A stretch of 64,000 nucleotides of DNA from Gnetum montanum (lineage: Eukaryota; Streptophyta; Gnetopsida; Gnetales; Gnetaceae), in assembly GCA_015680685.1 (NCBI GenBank), contig MNCI01008581.1, positions 573,728 to 637,727 on the forward strand, given 5' to 3'. Below the pieces are notes generated by a model, which saw only the letters and a list, made by a program, of their open reading frames with translations, ran no database searches and was not told the origin of the DNA. The position numbers and the translations under genes are program-made. This document shows, one piece after another, positions 11,900-22,827 of this stretch. Every line of letters starts with the position of its first letter. Within the stretch, counting starts at the first letter, position 1.

Positions 11900-13072
11900 C
11901 CATCTCAACTAGGGGAGAAATATCTTAGAATGGGAAGGGGCGAAGAGTAGCCCCAAGAAGAATGATTTGCAACCTATGTCATAGGTCCACTTAGGGAAGA
12001 GGCAAAGGTGAAATCTATCCAATAGATTTCATAACTAGTAGTAGCAATAGAACACTCCCATTGGGATTATGCACCAAAACAACTATCAAACCTAGAGGTG
12101 ACCTTGACAAAGACTTTCCTAAATTAGATCAAATCAAGGGAGGTCCAAATAATGGTGGTTCAAGAGTTAAACTTTGGCCCTTTCCTAGAGCAAGCACTAA
12201 AAGAAGTGCATGACTAGTTGAAGGCTTCTCCCATGTGGCTAATCATCACTTCCACTAGGGAGTGGTACACAAGAGTGAAATTTTTATTTTGGAACAATAG
12301 GTAGCCTAGATCCATAATGAAAATCAAGGACATCTTAGCATCCTACTTAGCATAGGTCATTACTGTAGTGTTGGGGTTGCTAAAAATAGGGGCAAGTCTT
12401 ACTAAGATCCTAATGTAGGCAAATCCCTGTATTAAGAAAGAATGGGTGCAATGGTGCTATGGTGTTGACCACAAGGAGTTTGGTATGCTCAAATTAGTAG
12501 AGAGGATTCACTACAAGATTGCAGCCTTTCACCTCAATCCCATGGTTAGGCCAAGAAAAATCACCATCTTCTCTACTTAAGCATGTGCCACTCTAAGTGG
12601 GAGATTCCCTATCAACCTTCCATAGCTAATCTATCTATAGATGGAGAAGTAATTTAAAGAAAATGAACATGGAAGGAAGGCACTCTCCTTCCCATGTCTC
12701 ATCAGGAAACTTTATCAAAGGGGAGGGATAGTCCATTACACTAATGATACTATCAAGACTATTCTAGCCCATCTAGGTAGAAATGATGAAAGATAAGACA
12801 CTTGCAACAACTATCCAAGAAAAGGAATAGTGACCACCACCTCCACCCACCACTTAAACAACTATGTTAGACATCACTACAACTACCCAACAGTTACATG
12901 AATACTAAGAATGGCTCTTAAGTGAACAAGAGTGACAAATAGGCATGAGTGGTGGGGACCCATCCATATATAGACCATCAATGAGTCACCTAAATGAGGT
13001 GGCCCAAACAATCAGCTTGATGGGTGGAGGTGGATCTCTTCTCTCAACCCAAAAAACATAGTTGCCTATTTT
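11900..13072 (+). pseudogene. Third ORF of element A, N-terminal half (plant-transposon-like domain)
   Basis: Ignoring stops, one frame runs from about 12110 to 12840 with a coding-like pattern (EWYTRVKFLFW, KEWVQWCYGVDHKEF, GRFPINLPQL, then KALSFPCLIRKLYQRGG near 12670-12730). The last two segments align with element B at about 39000-39110 (GKYLVSLPQL, TLLIHFLIKNLCK). The wording resembles the Pfam 'putative plant transposon protein' family found in 3' ORFs of Athila-type elements; this is from memory, not a search. A proline/glutamine-rich stretch follows at 12840-12960. Copia 1 interrupts the ORF at 13073. Function unknown. Confidence 0.6.
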
Positions 13073-13731
13073 TGTAAAAATGAAGATAAATACATTAGCA
13101 TTATTTCTTGTATTTCCTTCTATGTTTTTAAAAGGATGTTGCATTTTAAATAATGATATGAAAAAAATAAAGGATTTAGTTTGTAAAGTGATGTTTAGGT
13201 GGGGATGTGTTTTATCCCACATGTGTTAGGATTAGGATTTCGTCCTAATGTTTCCTTATAAATAGAAGGCTTGGGGTAGCCTTTACGTGCATTTTTGATG
13301 TGGGAGCATTATATTGAGGTTTTACCATAGAGATGAGAGTCTGTGATCTGAGATCTATTGAAGTAACAAATTGGATGCTTGGGAAAGTTATAAGGATGGC
13401 TTGTGTCCTTAATATTTGAGCATAAGAGAAGGTAGATCAACATTTTTATGGAGGTAGGGTAAAAAGGGCCTAGACCACATAAATATCTATGTTCTTATGC
13501 TATTTTCTTTCATTTTTTTCATTCTACCTTTATAGCAAACATTTTCTAGAGTTTATAGTGGTTTTTCAATGATTTACTACATCTATTTGATCTACTACAA
13601 TAAAATATTTTTCTACCTTTAACATTTTATTCAAATCTACAATGTTCAAATAATTCCTCTAGAGCTTCTCTAGTTATTTCATATCAAATTTACTGATTAT
13701 TTTATTGAAACTATCTCTTCTCATTATAACA
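13073..13731 (+). repeat. Copia 1 5' LTR
   Basis: Begins TGTAAAAATGAAG (the 3' copy begins TGGAAAAATGAAG) and ends ATTATAACA. TATAAATA is at 13257-13264. Just upstream are two inverted repeats: GTGGGGAT...ATCCCAC around 13198-13220 and AGGATT...GTCCTAAT around 13228-13249. No AATAAA lies in the expected place; CAATAAAAT occurs near 13600. Confidence 0.88.
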
Positions 13732-13733
13732 AT

Positions 13734-13745
13734 TGGTATTGGAGC
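13734..13745 (+). promoter_or_regulatory. Copia 1 primer-binding site (initiator Met tRNA)
   Basis: TGGTATTGGAGC two bases after the LTR end, against the usual copia site TGGTATCAGAGC. It has two transitions. Confidence 0.8.
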
Positions 13746-13758
13746 TAGATCTAAAGAT

Positions 13759-14620
13759 ATGGAGAGGTTGCAAATAATGGAAAGATTGGTAAGAAGGAAC
13801 TAGAATGTCTAGAGCATTTTGATAAAGGCTATTTTAACACAAAAGGAGTGTTAAGAGGCCCTATAACCCTCTCAACCAATGGGAATGTCAAATGCTAATT
13901 GGAGAAAAATTAAGACTAAGGCTTTATCTTTCATTCATCCAACCCTAAGGAATAGGATCTTTGCATCAATTAAACTTGATATGGATCCACATGATTTGTG
14001 GAAAATGTTGAAGAATAGGTTTGATAAAGTATCAAGTTTCAATATCTTTCATATTTATCAGAAATTTTTTAGATGCAAGAAGAGATTTGATGTGCCTTTC
14101 GATGATCATTTGGATGAGTTGATGGGAAATTTGAATAAGTTGGAAGAATATAAAATTATTATTCTAGATTTAGTTAAATCCTATACTCTATTAGACTCCT
14201 TACTTGATTTCTAGTTAGTAATTGTGACATCTATTACTACTTTTATGAGTGTTTCATGTATGACATTTGAACAAGTCATGTCTATCCTTCAAGATTTAAA
14301 AGGAAGAGTAGATGAGTCTTATAGATCTAGAAATGTTCATGTAGTAGAAAAAATAAGGATAAGTAGGAGACATTTTCCAAGTAGGAGGGGACATAGGAAT
14401 AGAGGTATATCACGTGGCAAAACTCAAACTCAAAAGTGTTGGTTCTGTAAGAAGAAAGGTCATTTGAAGGACTACTTTGTATGGAAAGCACAAAAAGATA
14501 AAGGAAAGGAGAAGAAGTTAGAAAAAGGAACATCAAAGGTAAATTTAGTTAACAAAAATGTTAGTTTCTTGGTTCAAGAACTATGTACAATGGAGGTAGA
14601 TGGACATAGCAGTGACATCT
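13759..14620 (+). pseudogene. Copia 1 gag
   Basis: The start is placed at the ATG at 13759, 14 bp after the primer site. A long open part (13879-14214) has the gag pattern HPTLRNRIFASI and DPHDLWKMLKNRF. After a stop at 14214 the frame continues at 14224-14622 with a zinc knuckle, CWFCKKKGHLKDYF, from 14437. The last cysteine of CX2CX4HX4C is Phe, so the knuckle is broken. It would package element RNA. A Lys-rich tail follows. Confidence 0.8.
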
Positions 14621-15640
14621 AGTTGATTGACTCAAGTGTCTCCTTTCACATTTGTCCAGATAAGTCTTGTTTTACATCTTATCATGAAGTTAAATCTAGT
14701 TTTGTATATGCTACTAATGGAAAAGATTTAAAAGTTCTTGAAATTGGAAGTATAAGTCTATAATAAGTAGGGATGCCAAAGATAACAATAGATAACATTA
14801 GACATGTTCCTAAAGTCACAAAGAAGCTAATTTTAGTTCCATAGCTAGATGATTTAGGTCTAAATTTTAATAGTAGAGGTGTTAGAGGATTTCCAAGGGA
14901 ATCATGACCATTCTAAAAGGAAAGGAGGGTAGCTTATATATGTTGATGGAAAATTCATGCAACTTTGTTGTAGTAGTTTCTGATGTGGAAAATTCTAAAG
15001 TGTGGCATAGACATCTTAACACATTGGCTGGTCAGGCTTAAAGGTACTTCAAAATTCATCTCTCATTTCTATATTTTCTTATTCCCAAACTAATTGCAAA
15101 GACTGTTTAGTTGGAAAATCTATGAGTAAACTTTTGTAGGGATCTAGAAAGCAGAAAGAAAAATAAGTTAGAATTGGTTTACTCTAATGTTTGTGATCCT
15201 ATGACTTCCATTTCTTTCGATGAATTTATTTATTTTATGACTTTCATAGATGATTGTATAAGAAAGGTTTGGGTTTATATGCTGAAATTAAAAGATGAAG
15301 TGTTTTTAGTTTTCAAAACATCTATTACAAAAGAATAAAATGAAATAGGTGTGAAAATAAAATGCTTGCAAGCTAATAATAATGGGGAGTACACTTCCAA
15401 AGTATTTGCCAATTTCTGTAATAGCAAAGGAATTGTGCACATTCGTACCCCTCTTGGTACACCACAAAAAAATGGAGTTGTTCAAAGATGTAAGAAAACA
15501 TTGTTGGATCATGCTAGAACAATGGTTTTAGGTGTTGGCCTACCTAAGAGGTTTTGGGGAGAGGCAGTTACGACTACAACATGTTTGGTAAATAGGTCTC
15601 CACATTTATCAATCAATAATGTTGTTCCATAAGCTATTTG
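14621..15640 (+). pseudogene. Copia 1 protease and integrase
   Basis: The protease site reads LIDSSVSFHICPD near 14620-14660 (normally D-S/T-G). A pre-integrase motif VWHRHLNTL is at about 15000-15025. The integrase core at 15350-15632 has KCLQANNNGEYTS, where the catalytic Asp-Asn-Gly is replaced by Asn, and NGVVQRCKKTLLDHARTM, where the catalytic Glu is replaced by Gln. Both changes and several frameshifts rule out activity. Confidence 0.85.
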
Positions 15641-16084
15641 AAGAGGTAAATACATTTCATATAGTCATTTAAGAATTTTTGGATGCAAGGCATTTATGCA
15701 TATTCCAAAGAAGAATAGAACTAAAATGTAAGATAGGGCTAAATGTTGCATATTTGTTGGATATGGAGAAGATGATTTAGGATTCAGACTTTGGGGTCCT
15801 AAATTAAAACATGTTGTGAGATCAAGGGACATTAAATTCAAAGAAAACATGATGTTTGGTGAGCTGCAAACAAAAGACAATGACAACAATGGATCAAAAA
15901 ACATAAGAACTCCTTTTAGGATGACTGAAGAAGTTGAAAATGATGAAATTCATGGATTTTCTAGATCTAGAAACATTGGACAGCATGCTAAAATTATATG
16001 GTAAGAAGCTAAGAACTCATGAAAATAAGGAGAAAATGGAGGACAATAAGGAAATGAGGAAGAAGATGATGAAAAACAAGCTAT
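15641..16084 (+). pseudogene. Copia 1 integrase C-terminus and spacer
   Basis: The copia pattern continues after the integrase core (FGCKAFMHIPKKNRTK, then CIFVGYGEDDLGFRLW near 15740-15800). A charged linker leads to RT (DRYSPSLNYVLYND near 16135-16175). Stops interrupt the frame. Confidence 0.7.
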
Positions 16085-16674
16085 AGATGTGTCTCATTGG
16101 GTTACAAGGTCAACAAGAGCTAATAGACCTCTTGACAGATACTCTCCCTCATTGAATTATGTACTTTACAATGATAGTAGTGAACTAGAAACAATTAAGG
16201 AAGCCATGACATGTATTGATGCTGCAAAGTGGAAGGTAGCTATGAATGATAAATGGGAATCACTTTAGTAGAACAAAACGTGGGAGCTAGTTTAGTTTCC
16301 AAAAGGGAGAAAACCCTTAGAGTGTAGGTGGCTATATAGAATTAAAATAGAGGCAAATGGAGAAAAAATTTTCAAGGCCAAGTTAGTGGTGAAAGGATAT
16401 GCATAAAAACCAAGCATAGACTTTCAAGAAATTTTTTATTTAGTAGTAAAACAATCTTCTAGAAATTTAGTGCTATCTTTGGTGGCCTACATGGACTTAG
16501 AATTGGAATAGCTTGACATAAAAATAGCATTCCTCCATGGAGATTTGGAGGAGAAAATATATATGAAATAGCCAAAAGGGTATGAAAAACAACAAGGTTC
16601 AAGTCTAGTTTGCACACTAAAAAAGAGGTTATATGGTTTGAAACAAGCCCCTAGGTAGTGGTATAAAAGGTTTG
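16085..16674 (+). pseudogene. Copia 1 reverse transcriptase, N-terminal half
   Basis: Typical copia RT order: WELV, CRWLYRIKIEANG, KAKLVVKGYA, then DIKIAFLHGDLEEKIYMK and KRLYGLKQAPRQWYKRF (stops in the sequence read as Gln). The first catalytic aspartate is in DIKIAFL. The frame stops abruptly at 16674, where a foreign 2.5-kb segment begins with a 5-bp target duplication, and resumes at 19163. Confidence 0.9.
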
Positions 16675-17100
16675 TGTTGGCACATTCAGCCATTTCATGG
16701 AATGGCAAAGGTGATAAAATATGAATAAGCCATAGAAGATATTCAAAAATATATATATATGATGGTTGTGCCCTATTGATATTTTAATACCAGAGGTTTC
16801 ATGTGGAAATTTGTTGAATGAAGATATAGTGTTTCCACTTTCAAATAATGATACCAAGGAAAGGAAAATTTATCATGCTCCTGTGTGAAGGAAAGGTTGA
16901 AAAAGAGTTGAAAAGCTTTATCAATTAAAAAGAGCTGACCCTATTCATGAATGCATCAATGAGAAATTAAAATCAACCTTATGGAAGTCACCATTGCAAG
17001 ATTTGAATAATTTTTTTACGGTAAAGAACAGTTCCAACCACTGTATGTGGTTTTTAAAAAAATGAAATTGCTGCAACCGACAGAAAAATAGTCCAGAAGA

Positions 17101-17373
17101 ATGCCCGTTCTTTCACAAGGAATCACGTTGGTAGTTTACATAGGAAGAATGCAACCGACAGAAAACCAACTGTTCTCTTTGGCCCCAAATCAGCGGCACC
17201 TCTGCTGGGCGCATTGTGAAAAAACCTTGCAGGGACGTGGATTCAAACGCGGTGGAGGAAGAACTCGCATGGACATTTCCACTTTCAAGATAGAAACTGT
17301 TTCAGTTTTAAAATTTTTCCATAAAAATGCAACTAATCCGCCCGCCTTCAACGACGTTCACTATGTTCTGTAA
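17101..17373 (+). CDS. Unrecognised 90-codon open frame in the insertion
   Basis: Starts MPVLSQGITLV and ends FNDVHYVL; contains an Arg/Gly-rich run (GRGFKRGGGRTR). Base composition is less AT-rich than the flanking copia sequence, with several CpGs still present. I recognise no domain. It could be an exon-derived fragment or a chance frame. Confidence 0.25.
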   Translation: MPVLSQGITLVVYIGRMQPTENQLFSLAPNQRHLCWAHCEKTLQGRGFKRGGGRTRMDISTFKIETVSVLKFFHKNATNPPAFNDVHYVL

Positions 17374-17549
17374 TGTGTGCACTGTGTGAAGATTTTTCTG
17401 GCCGTTGTAGGGCCATTCTTAACCTACCACACCAGACACTATTATTCACTGATGCTCAGATCTATGATACATTTGCCCTTGACTCTGCAATCAATGGAAA
17501 GAATTTGAAAGACAATATGCAGGAATACAAAAAACGTAGGAAGCCCTAA
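17373..17549 (+). CDS. Unrecognised 58-codon open frame, host-gene-like
   Basis: Starts MCALCEDFSGRCRAIL and ends with a basic tail (EYKKRRKP). The ATG overlaps the stop of the preceding frame by one base. Codon choice and composition look like plant coding sequence rather than a decayed transposon. No domain recognised. Possibly part of a gene copied into the element. Confidence 0.3.
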   Translation: MCALCEDFSGRCRAILNLPHQTLLFTDAQIYDTFALDSAINGKNLKDNMQEYKKRRKP

Positions 17550-17608
17550 GCGAATTTGGGGAAAAACAAAATAGTTCCAGGAAACCAAAACCCTATGTCC
17601 AGGGCCAT

Positions 17609-17863
17609 ATGTTCAATACATCGTTTTCTTTTCTAGATCTTTCTCCTCCAGCAACCGAACATCACATAGCAATGATGTTGGATGCAATGGCAGAGCCTTC
17701 TTCCACGGTGGCAGTTGATAACGATTTTTGGCAAGGGTGGGATATTTCGGAAGTATTCGATGGCAATTCCAGGCCTGGCGCCTTCACATTTGGGTATGAT
17801 GTTTTGGATTTAAATTTTTTCAGCCATTTTCATACGGGTGCAAGTGCACATAAATTATTTTAG
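17609..17863 (+). CDS. Unrecognised 84-codon open frame, host-gene-like
   Basis: The central part (MAEPSSTVAVDNDFWQGW, then SEVFDGNSRPG) reads like exon sequence: no stops, balanced codons and several CpGs, in contrast to the deaminated surroundings. It ends SAHKLF just before an AT-rich tract and the gap at 17996. No family recognised. Confidence 0.3.
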   Translation: MFNTSFSFLDLSPPATEHHIAMMLDAMAEPSSTVAVDNDFWQGWDISEVFDGNSRPGAFTFGYDVLDLNFFSHFHTGASAHKLF

Positions 17864-17995
17864 ATTAGGTACCATCAACATTTATACCAAGGTAGATATT
17901 ATATTATCACCTTGTTCATAAAATCACTAAGGGCTTCAATAATATTCTTAAAAATTTTAAACAAGTAAAAATGAAAAGCTATTAGAGCTATAATT

Positions 17996-18757
17996 NNNNN
18001 NNNNNNNNNNNNNNNNNNNNNNNNNNNNNNNNNNNNNNNNNNNNNNNNNNNNNNNNNNNNNNNNNNNNNNNNNNNNNNNNNNNNNNNNNNNNNNNNNNNN
18101 NNNNNNNNNNNNNNNNNNNNNNNNNNNNNNNNNNNNNNNNNNNNNNNNNNNNNNNNNNNNNNNNNNNNNNNNNNNNNNNNNNNNNNNNNNNNNNNNNNNN
18201 NNNNNNNNNNNNNNNNNNNNNNNNNNNNNNNNNNNNNNNNNNNNNNNNNNNNNNNNNNNNNNNNNNNNNNNNNNNNNNNNNNNNNNNNNNNNNNNNNNNN
18301 NNNNNNNNNNNNNNNNNNNNNNNNNNNNNNNNNNNNNNNNNNNNNNNNNNNNNNNNNNNNNNNNNNNNNNNNNNNNNNNNNNNNNNNNNNNNNNNNNNNN
18401 NNNNNNNNNNNNNNNNNNNNNNNNNNNNNNNNNNNNNNNNNNNNNNNNNNNNNNNNNNNNNNNNNNNNNNNNNNNNNNNNNNNNNNNNNNNNNNNNNNNN
18501 NNNNNNNNNNNNNNNNNNNNNNNNNNNNNNNNNNNNNNNNNNNNNNNNNNNNNNNNNNNNNNNNNNNNNNNNNNNNNNNNNNNNNNNNNNNNNNNNNNNN
18601 NNNNNNNNNNNNNNNNNNNNNNNNNNNNNNNNNNNNNNNNNNNNNNNNNNNNNNNNNNNNNNNNNNNNNNNNNNNNNNNNNNNNNNNNNNNNNNNNNNNN
18701 NNNNNNNNNNNNNNNNNNNNNNNNNNNNNNNNNNNNNNNNNNNNNNNNNNNNNNNNN
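17996..18757. other. Assembly gap (762 N)
   Basis: Unknown bases inside the 16675-19162 insertion. By comparison with 43094-44230, the promoter part of that LTR could lie here. Confidence 0.95.
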
Positions 18758-19162
18758 TTGCTCTATTTCTAGTTTTCTTGTGGAACTATCTCTTTCTCTG
18801 GGGAAAATTAGGAGTAGATTTGCAGAGTTGTGCTCAAATTTTTTTGCAAAATTTTATTTGTTACAAGTAGGTATTATAAGGACTGCGTAGACTAGGCAAT
18901 TGAACAAAATGGGAACTCTTAACAACTCACAGTACTTGGCAAAGTTGGCTGAATCTATTTAAAGTAAGTCATTTGTAGTTTACAGACAACACAATCGTTA
19001 CATTTCACACAACCGCACGCCAAAATAGCACACACACATACTCACATCAACTACTGAGTTTATTTGGAGGTATCTGGGCCTTGGTGTTGCCAAAGACCAG
19101 CAGGCACCTAAATCCTGTTCGAGGACACTCATTGGCGGTTGCGTCCCAAATGGTTGCGAATA

Positions 19163-20222
19163 GTTTGGTACCTTCATGAAGAAGTTGAATTATTAGAGAA
19201 ATAATCTAGACCACTGTGTGTATTTTTCTAGAGATGTTTCAGATAAGTTTATAGTGTTGTTGTATGTTGATGACATGTTAATTACTAGAAATGACATGGC
19301 AAAAATAAAACATCAAAAATTGAAAATGGGCAAAGAATTTGCTATGAAGGATTTGGGACAGGTAAAGAAATTTGTAGAAATGAATATTTATAGAGATAGA
19401 AAAAGGAAGTTGTTGCTGAGTCAAGAAGATTACACTAGAAAGGTTCTAAAACGTTTCAACATGGAGGATGCAAAACCTATAAGTACACCCCTTTCAGCAC
19501 AATTTAATTTATCAAAAGAGGATTGTCCAAAGTCCAAAGAGGACATTGAAAAGGTGAAAAGCATCACATATACTTTTTCTATTGGGTCATTGATGTATGT
19601 CATGGTTTGTACACATCTTGATATTGCTTATGCCATTGTAGTTAGTAGATTTATGATCAATTATGGGTGAAATCACTGGCTAGTTGTTAAATGGATTCTA
19701 AAATATTTAAAGGGCACAAAAACATTTTTCTTGTGTTTTGGAGATGATAATATGCACATTGAAGGTTTTGTAGATGTAAACTTTGTTGCTAATCATGATA
19801 CAAGATGTTCCACTATAGGGTACACATTTATTTTTGGTGGTGCAACAGTGAGTTTGTTATCACATCTATTAGCACTAGTAACTTTATCTACAATTGAATC
19901 AGAATATGTAGCCCTCATGGAAGCATGCAAAGAGATGTTATGGATGAAGAGATTCTTGCAATCTCTTGGATTAAAACAACAAAGATATATTGTGTTTTGT
20001 GACAGTTTGAGTGCAATCCATCTTGCAAAGAATTCTATCTTTCATGCCAGGATGAAACATATAGATATCTAAGTCCACTTCATAAGAGAAATCATAGAGG
20101 ATGGCTTGGTGCATGTTTAGAAGGTTCATACAAAGCTTAATGTTGTTGATGCTTTAACAAAACTAGTGATCATTGAAAAACACATTTTCTATAGGAAGAA
20201 GCTTGGGATAGCTGAAGTTTAA
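19163..20222 (+). pseudogene. Copia 1 reverse transcriptase C-terminal half and RNase H
   Basis: Resumes the frame cut at 16674. The RT catalytic box is intact (LLYVDDMLI near 19258-19284), followed by MKDLGQVKKF, SQEDYTRKVLKRFNM and the copia signature GSLMYVMVCTHLDIAYA. RNase H follows with STIESEYVALMEACKE, FCDSLSAIHLAKN and HIDI...HFIREIIEDG. Open for 150 codons (19218-19670) and 113 codons (19731-20072), the best preserved part of this element. The frame ends near 20222. Confidence 0.92.
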
Positions 20223-20264
20223 TTAAAAGTGCACATCTCTTGAAGGCTGTTTGGATTTGTCTTC

Positions 20265-20274
20265 AAGGGGGAGA
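20265..20274 (+). promoter_or_regulatory. Copia 1 polypurine tract
   Basis: AAGGGGGAGA four bases before the 3' LTR; the usual plus-strand priming site. Confidence 0.8.
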
Positions 20275-20278
20275 TTTT

Positions 20279-20924
20279 TGGAAAAATGAAGATAAATACA
20301 TTAGTATTATTTATTGTATTTCCTTTTATGTTTTTAAAAGAATGTTACATTTTAAATAATGATATGAAAAAAAATAAAGGGATCAATTTGTAAAGTGATG
20401 TTTATGTGGGGATGTGTTTTATCCCACATGTGATAGGATTAGGATTTGGTCCTAACGTTTCCTTATAAATAGAAGGCTTGGGGTAGACTTTAAGTGCCTT
20501 TTTGATGTGGAAGCATTGTATTGAGGTTTACCTTGGAGACGAGACCCTATTATCTAAGATTTGTTGGAGTAACAAATTGGGTTCTTGGGAAAGCTATAAG
20601 GATGGCTTGTGTCCTTAAATATTTGAGTAGAATAGAAGGTAGATTAGCATTGTTGTGAGGGTAGGATAAAAAGGGCCTAAACCAAATCTTTGTATTCTTG
20701 TGCTCTTTTCATTTTGTCCTTACAACAAATGTTTGCTAGAGTTTATAGCAATTTTTTAGTGATTTATTGCATCTATTTGATCTATTGCAATGCAATATTT
20801 TTCTACCTTTAACATTTTATCTAGATCTATAACATTCTAATAATTTTTCCAAACCTTCTTTAGTGTATTTTTAGATAAGCTCTACTGATTATTTTATTGA
20901 AACTATCACTTCCTATTATAACAC
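20279..20924 (+). repeat. Copia 1 3' LTR
   Basis: Begins TGGAAAAATGAAG and ends ATTATAACA. TATAAATA is at 20464-20471, with the same upstream inverted repeats as the 5' LTR (AGGATTTGGTCCTAACG here). About 646 bp, against 659 bp in the 5' copy. Confidence 0.88.
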
Positions 20925-22560
20925 TTACAAGGTCGAATCCAAGTGCCAAAGAGGTCATAGTATCTCTCATAGAATAATAACCACTCCTAGAAATCTCTAG
21001 GAATGCTACAACTTTTTTGGTGTGCTTGGAGAAGGGTGAGGGGACAATAGTGTTGGTGATGTAACACTAAGGGCAGAACATTGTAGTAGAGATGATTGTT
21101 GACTAGATTGCCAAAATACTCAACGCACCTATAGCATATGCATCGAACATCTTTAGTCTCAAGGATGTGTAGATGTCCATAGGAATCACAAGTGATAAAA
21201 TAAATGCAGTGTAGCATGAAGAACTACTGGACTAACTAGTCAGAACTAGGCAACCACTTCCAAATGTCTTTGACCTTTTTAGATAATATTACTACAACCC
21301 AATCAAAGCTTATGAAGGCAAGGGATAAGAACATTATCTTGGAAGGACAACTCAAAATAGCCAAAGAACTGAATGAATGTTTGGCTACTGAAGTTGCTAA
21401 ATTAAAAGCTTGGATTTCTGACCCTACATTTCTCAACCTGGAATTAACAAGAGATGAAGCTATGGAATAGTTTCACACCAAACTAAAAGGGGCTAAGGAT
21501 GCAATGGAGACAATGGTGTTCTACCGATCTTTGGTAAAGGCCACAGAATACAAAATTCAAAAGGCCTTGGATTAGACCTACTAGAAGAATGTACAGTTGA
21601 CCATAAAGAATCATCGCTTGTCGAATGTTGATGAGCACAAACAATAATTAACTAAATTTATCCATCAATAGCAAGAGAAACTAGCTATAGTAAACATAGA
21701 ATTGAGGAGATTATAACTAGAAAATAGAAATCTCTCCATGGAGGAGGTCCACATGTGCCCTTTGCTAGAAAACTACAATCAAGGTAACCACCTAGAAATC
21801 AGAGACTCTTAAATTTGAGAGAGTCAAGGACCATTATAGAGAAGAGGTCAGTCTACAAAAGGAAGTAAATGAAAAATAGATTTAGTTGATGAAGGAAAAA
21901 ATGAATGAAACCCTCCAACAACTCTAGCAAAGGAAAGAATTGTGGAAATCCATCATTAATGAGATAGATTCCTATAACAATGTAAAAATCCACATGAAGG
22001 AGTTGCAAATCAAGGAGATGAAGGAATATATGAAGCTTTCCAATCTTCATTATGTGAATCTAGACATGTTAACTACCAAAAGATCTTGATCAAAGCTGAA
22101 GAAATAGGTGGCTAGCTCGTACTTATTCTACGAGGCCAAGTTTAAGCATCATAAAGATCAACCAAAGGCTTGTAATGACAAATGCTAAACTTGAAGTTCT
22201 CAAAGCACGATTCATTGATTAACAATCAATTACCAAAAATCTATCCAAGAGGATGAACAACTACTAGGAGCTACAAAACATACTTATGGTGTTTGCCATT
22301 GAATAAAAATAGTTTGCTACCTAGTTTGTCAATATAAAGGAAATGTTTCCAGTAATGCCCTATCCATGGGATGTCCCCATTCTAGCCTAGATTGGTGATG
22401 CTACATGGACTATGAATGACCCTTGATGTAAGAAGGAGAAGATGAAGGCATTCCTAGATGCCTTTAACCTTTCACCGGAGGTTGTAGCTATAGGAGGTTA
22501 GCCACAACTGCCTCAACTACTGCACATGCCCAAAGTTGGTGAAGGTCCTTCAAAACCTCA
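20925..22560 (+). pseudogene. Third ORF of element A, C-terminal coiled-coil half
   Basis: Continues the ORF cut by copia 1. Early segments (TTFLVCLEKGEGTIVLVM near 21005-21060) align with element B (TFFQVMLKIREGAIVVVM near 39510-39565). Then comes a Glu/Lys-rich coiled-coil region with a shared LSMEEVHM near 21735, and the conserved C-terminal motif PYPWDVP...IGDATW near 22360-22410, followed by a proline-rich tail. Many stops sit at Gln codons. Function unknown; three copies in the window share it. Confidence 0.65.
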
Positions 22561-22827
22561 AGAGCCTTCATCGCCTAGGACTATCTAATCTTTTCAATTG
22601 CCTTCATGTCACTAGAGAATATGTTCTCCAATTTTTGTGGTCATGCCATGGTGTTCAGTTTTGGGTCATGAACATCACAATTTTTTGTAATGTGTTGATC
22701 TGTATACTCAAGAATTCAATTTTTTCCAGTAAATTTTTTTTGTTTTGTTAAAATTTAGTCAATAATCCCATACCTTTTCAATTTTGTAAAGGAACTCAAG
22801 ATGAGTTTTCATTCAGTCAAGGGGGTA

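Larger units (their letters stand above)
16675..19162 (+). mobile_element. 2.5-kb insertion in copia 1 with perfect 5-bp target duplication
   Basis: GTTTG at 16670-16674 is repeated at 19163-19167, and the RT frame continues across. The insert begins TGTTGGC and ends TTGCGAATA. A related end at 43094, in opposite orientation, reads GATCGCCAACA, so the original termini were TGTTGGC...GCCAACA, as in plant LTRs. About 400 bp at the right end (18758-19162) is an inverted copy of 43094-43484. The middle holds a 762-bp gap and sequence with a gene-like feel (17100-17870). Best read as a long solo LTR or a small element that captured host sequence. Confidence 0.75.
13073..20924 (+). mobile_element. 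Ty1/copia element 1, nested in element A
   Basis: Two LTRs (13073-13731 and 20279-20924) enclose an initiator-Met primer site, gag, protease, integrase, RT-RNase H and a polypurine tract. Integrase precedes RT, the copia order. By hand the first ~255 bp of the LTRs show about 20 differences (about 92% identity), so this insertion is younger than element B (about 85% between its LTRs over ~145 bp). It is interrupted at 16675-19162. No clear target duplication is visible (ATTTT before, CTTAC after). Confidence 0.88.

Noticed and set aside
13068-20929. Target-site duplication for copia 1
   Set aside because: The adjacent 5-mers ATTTT and CTTAC do not match, so I do not claim one; nesting in element A rests on continuity of the third ORF.
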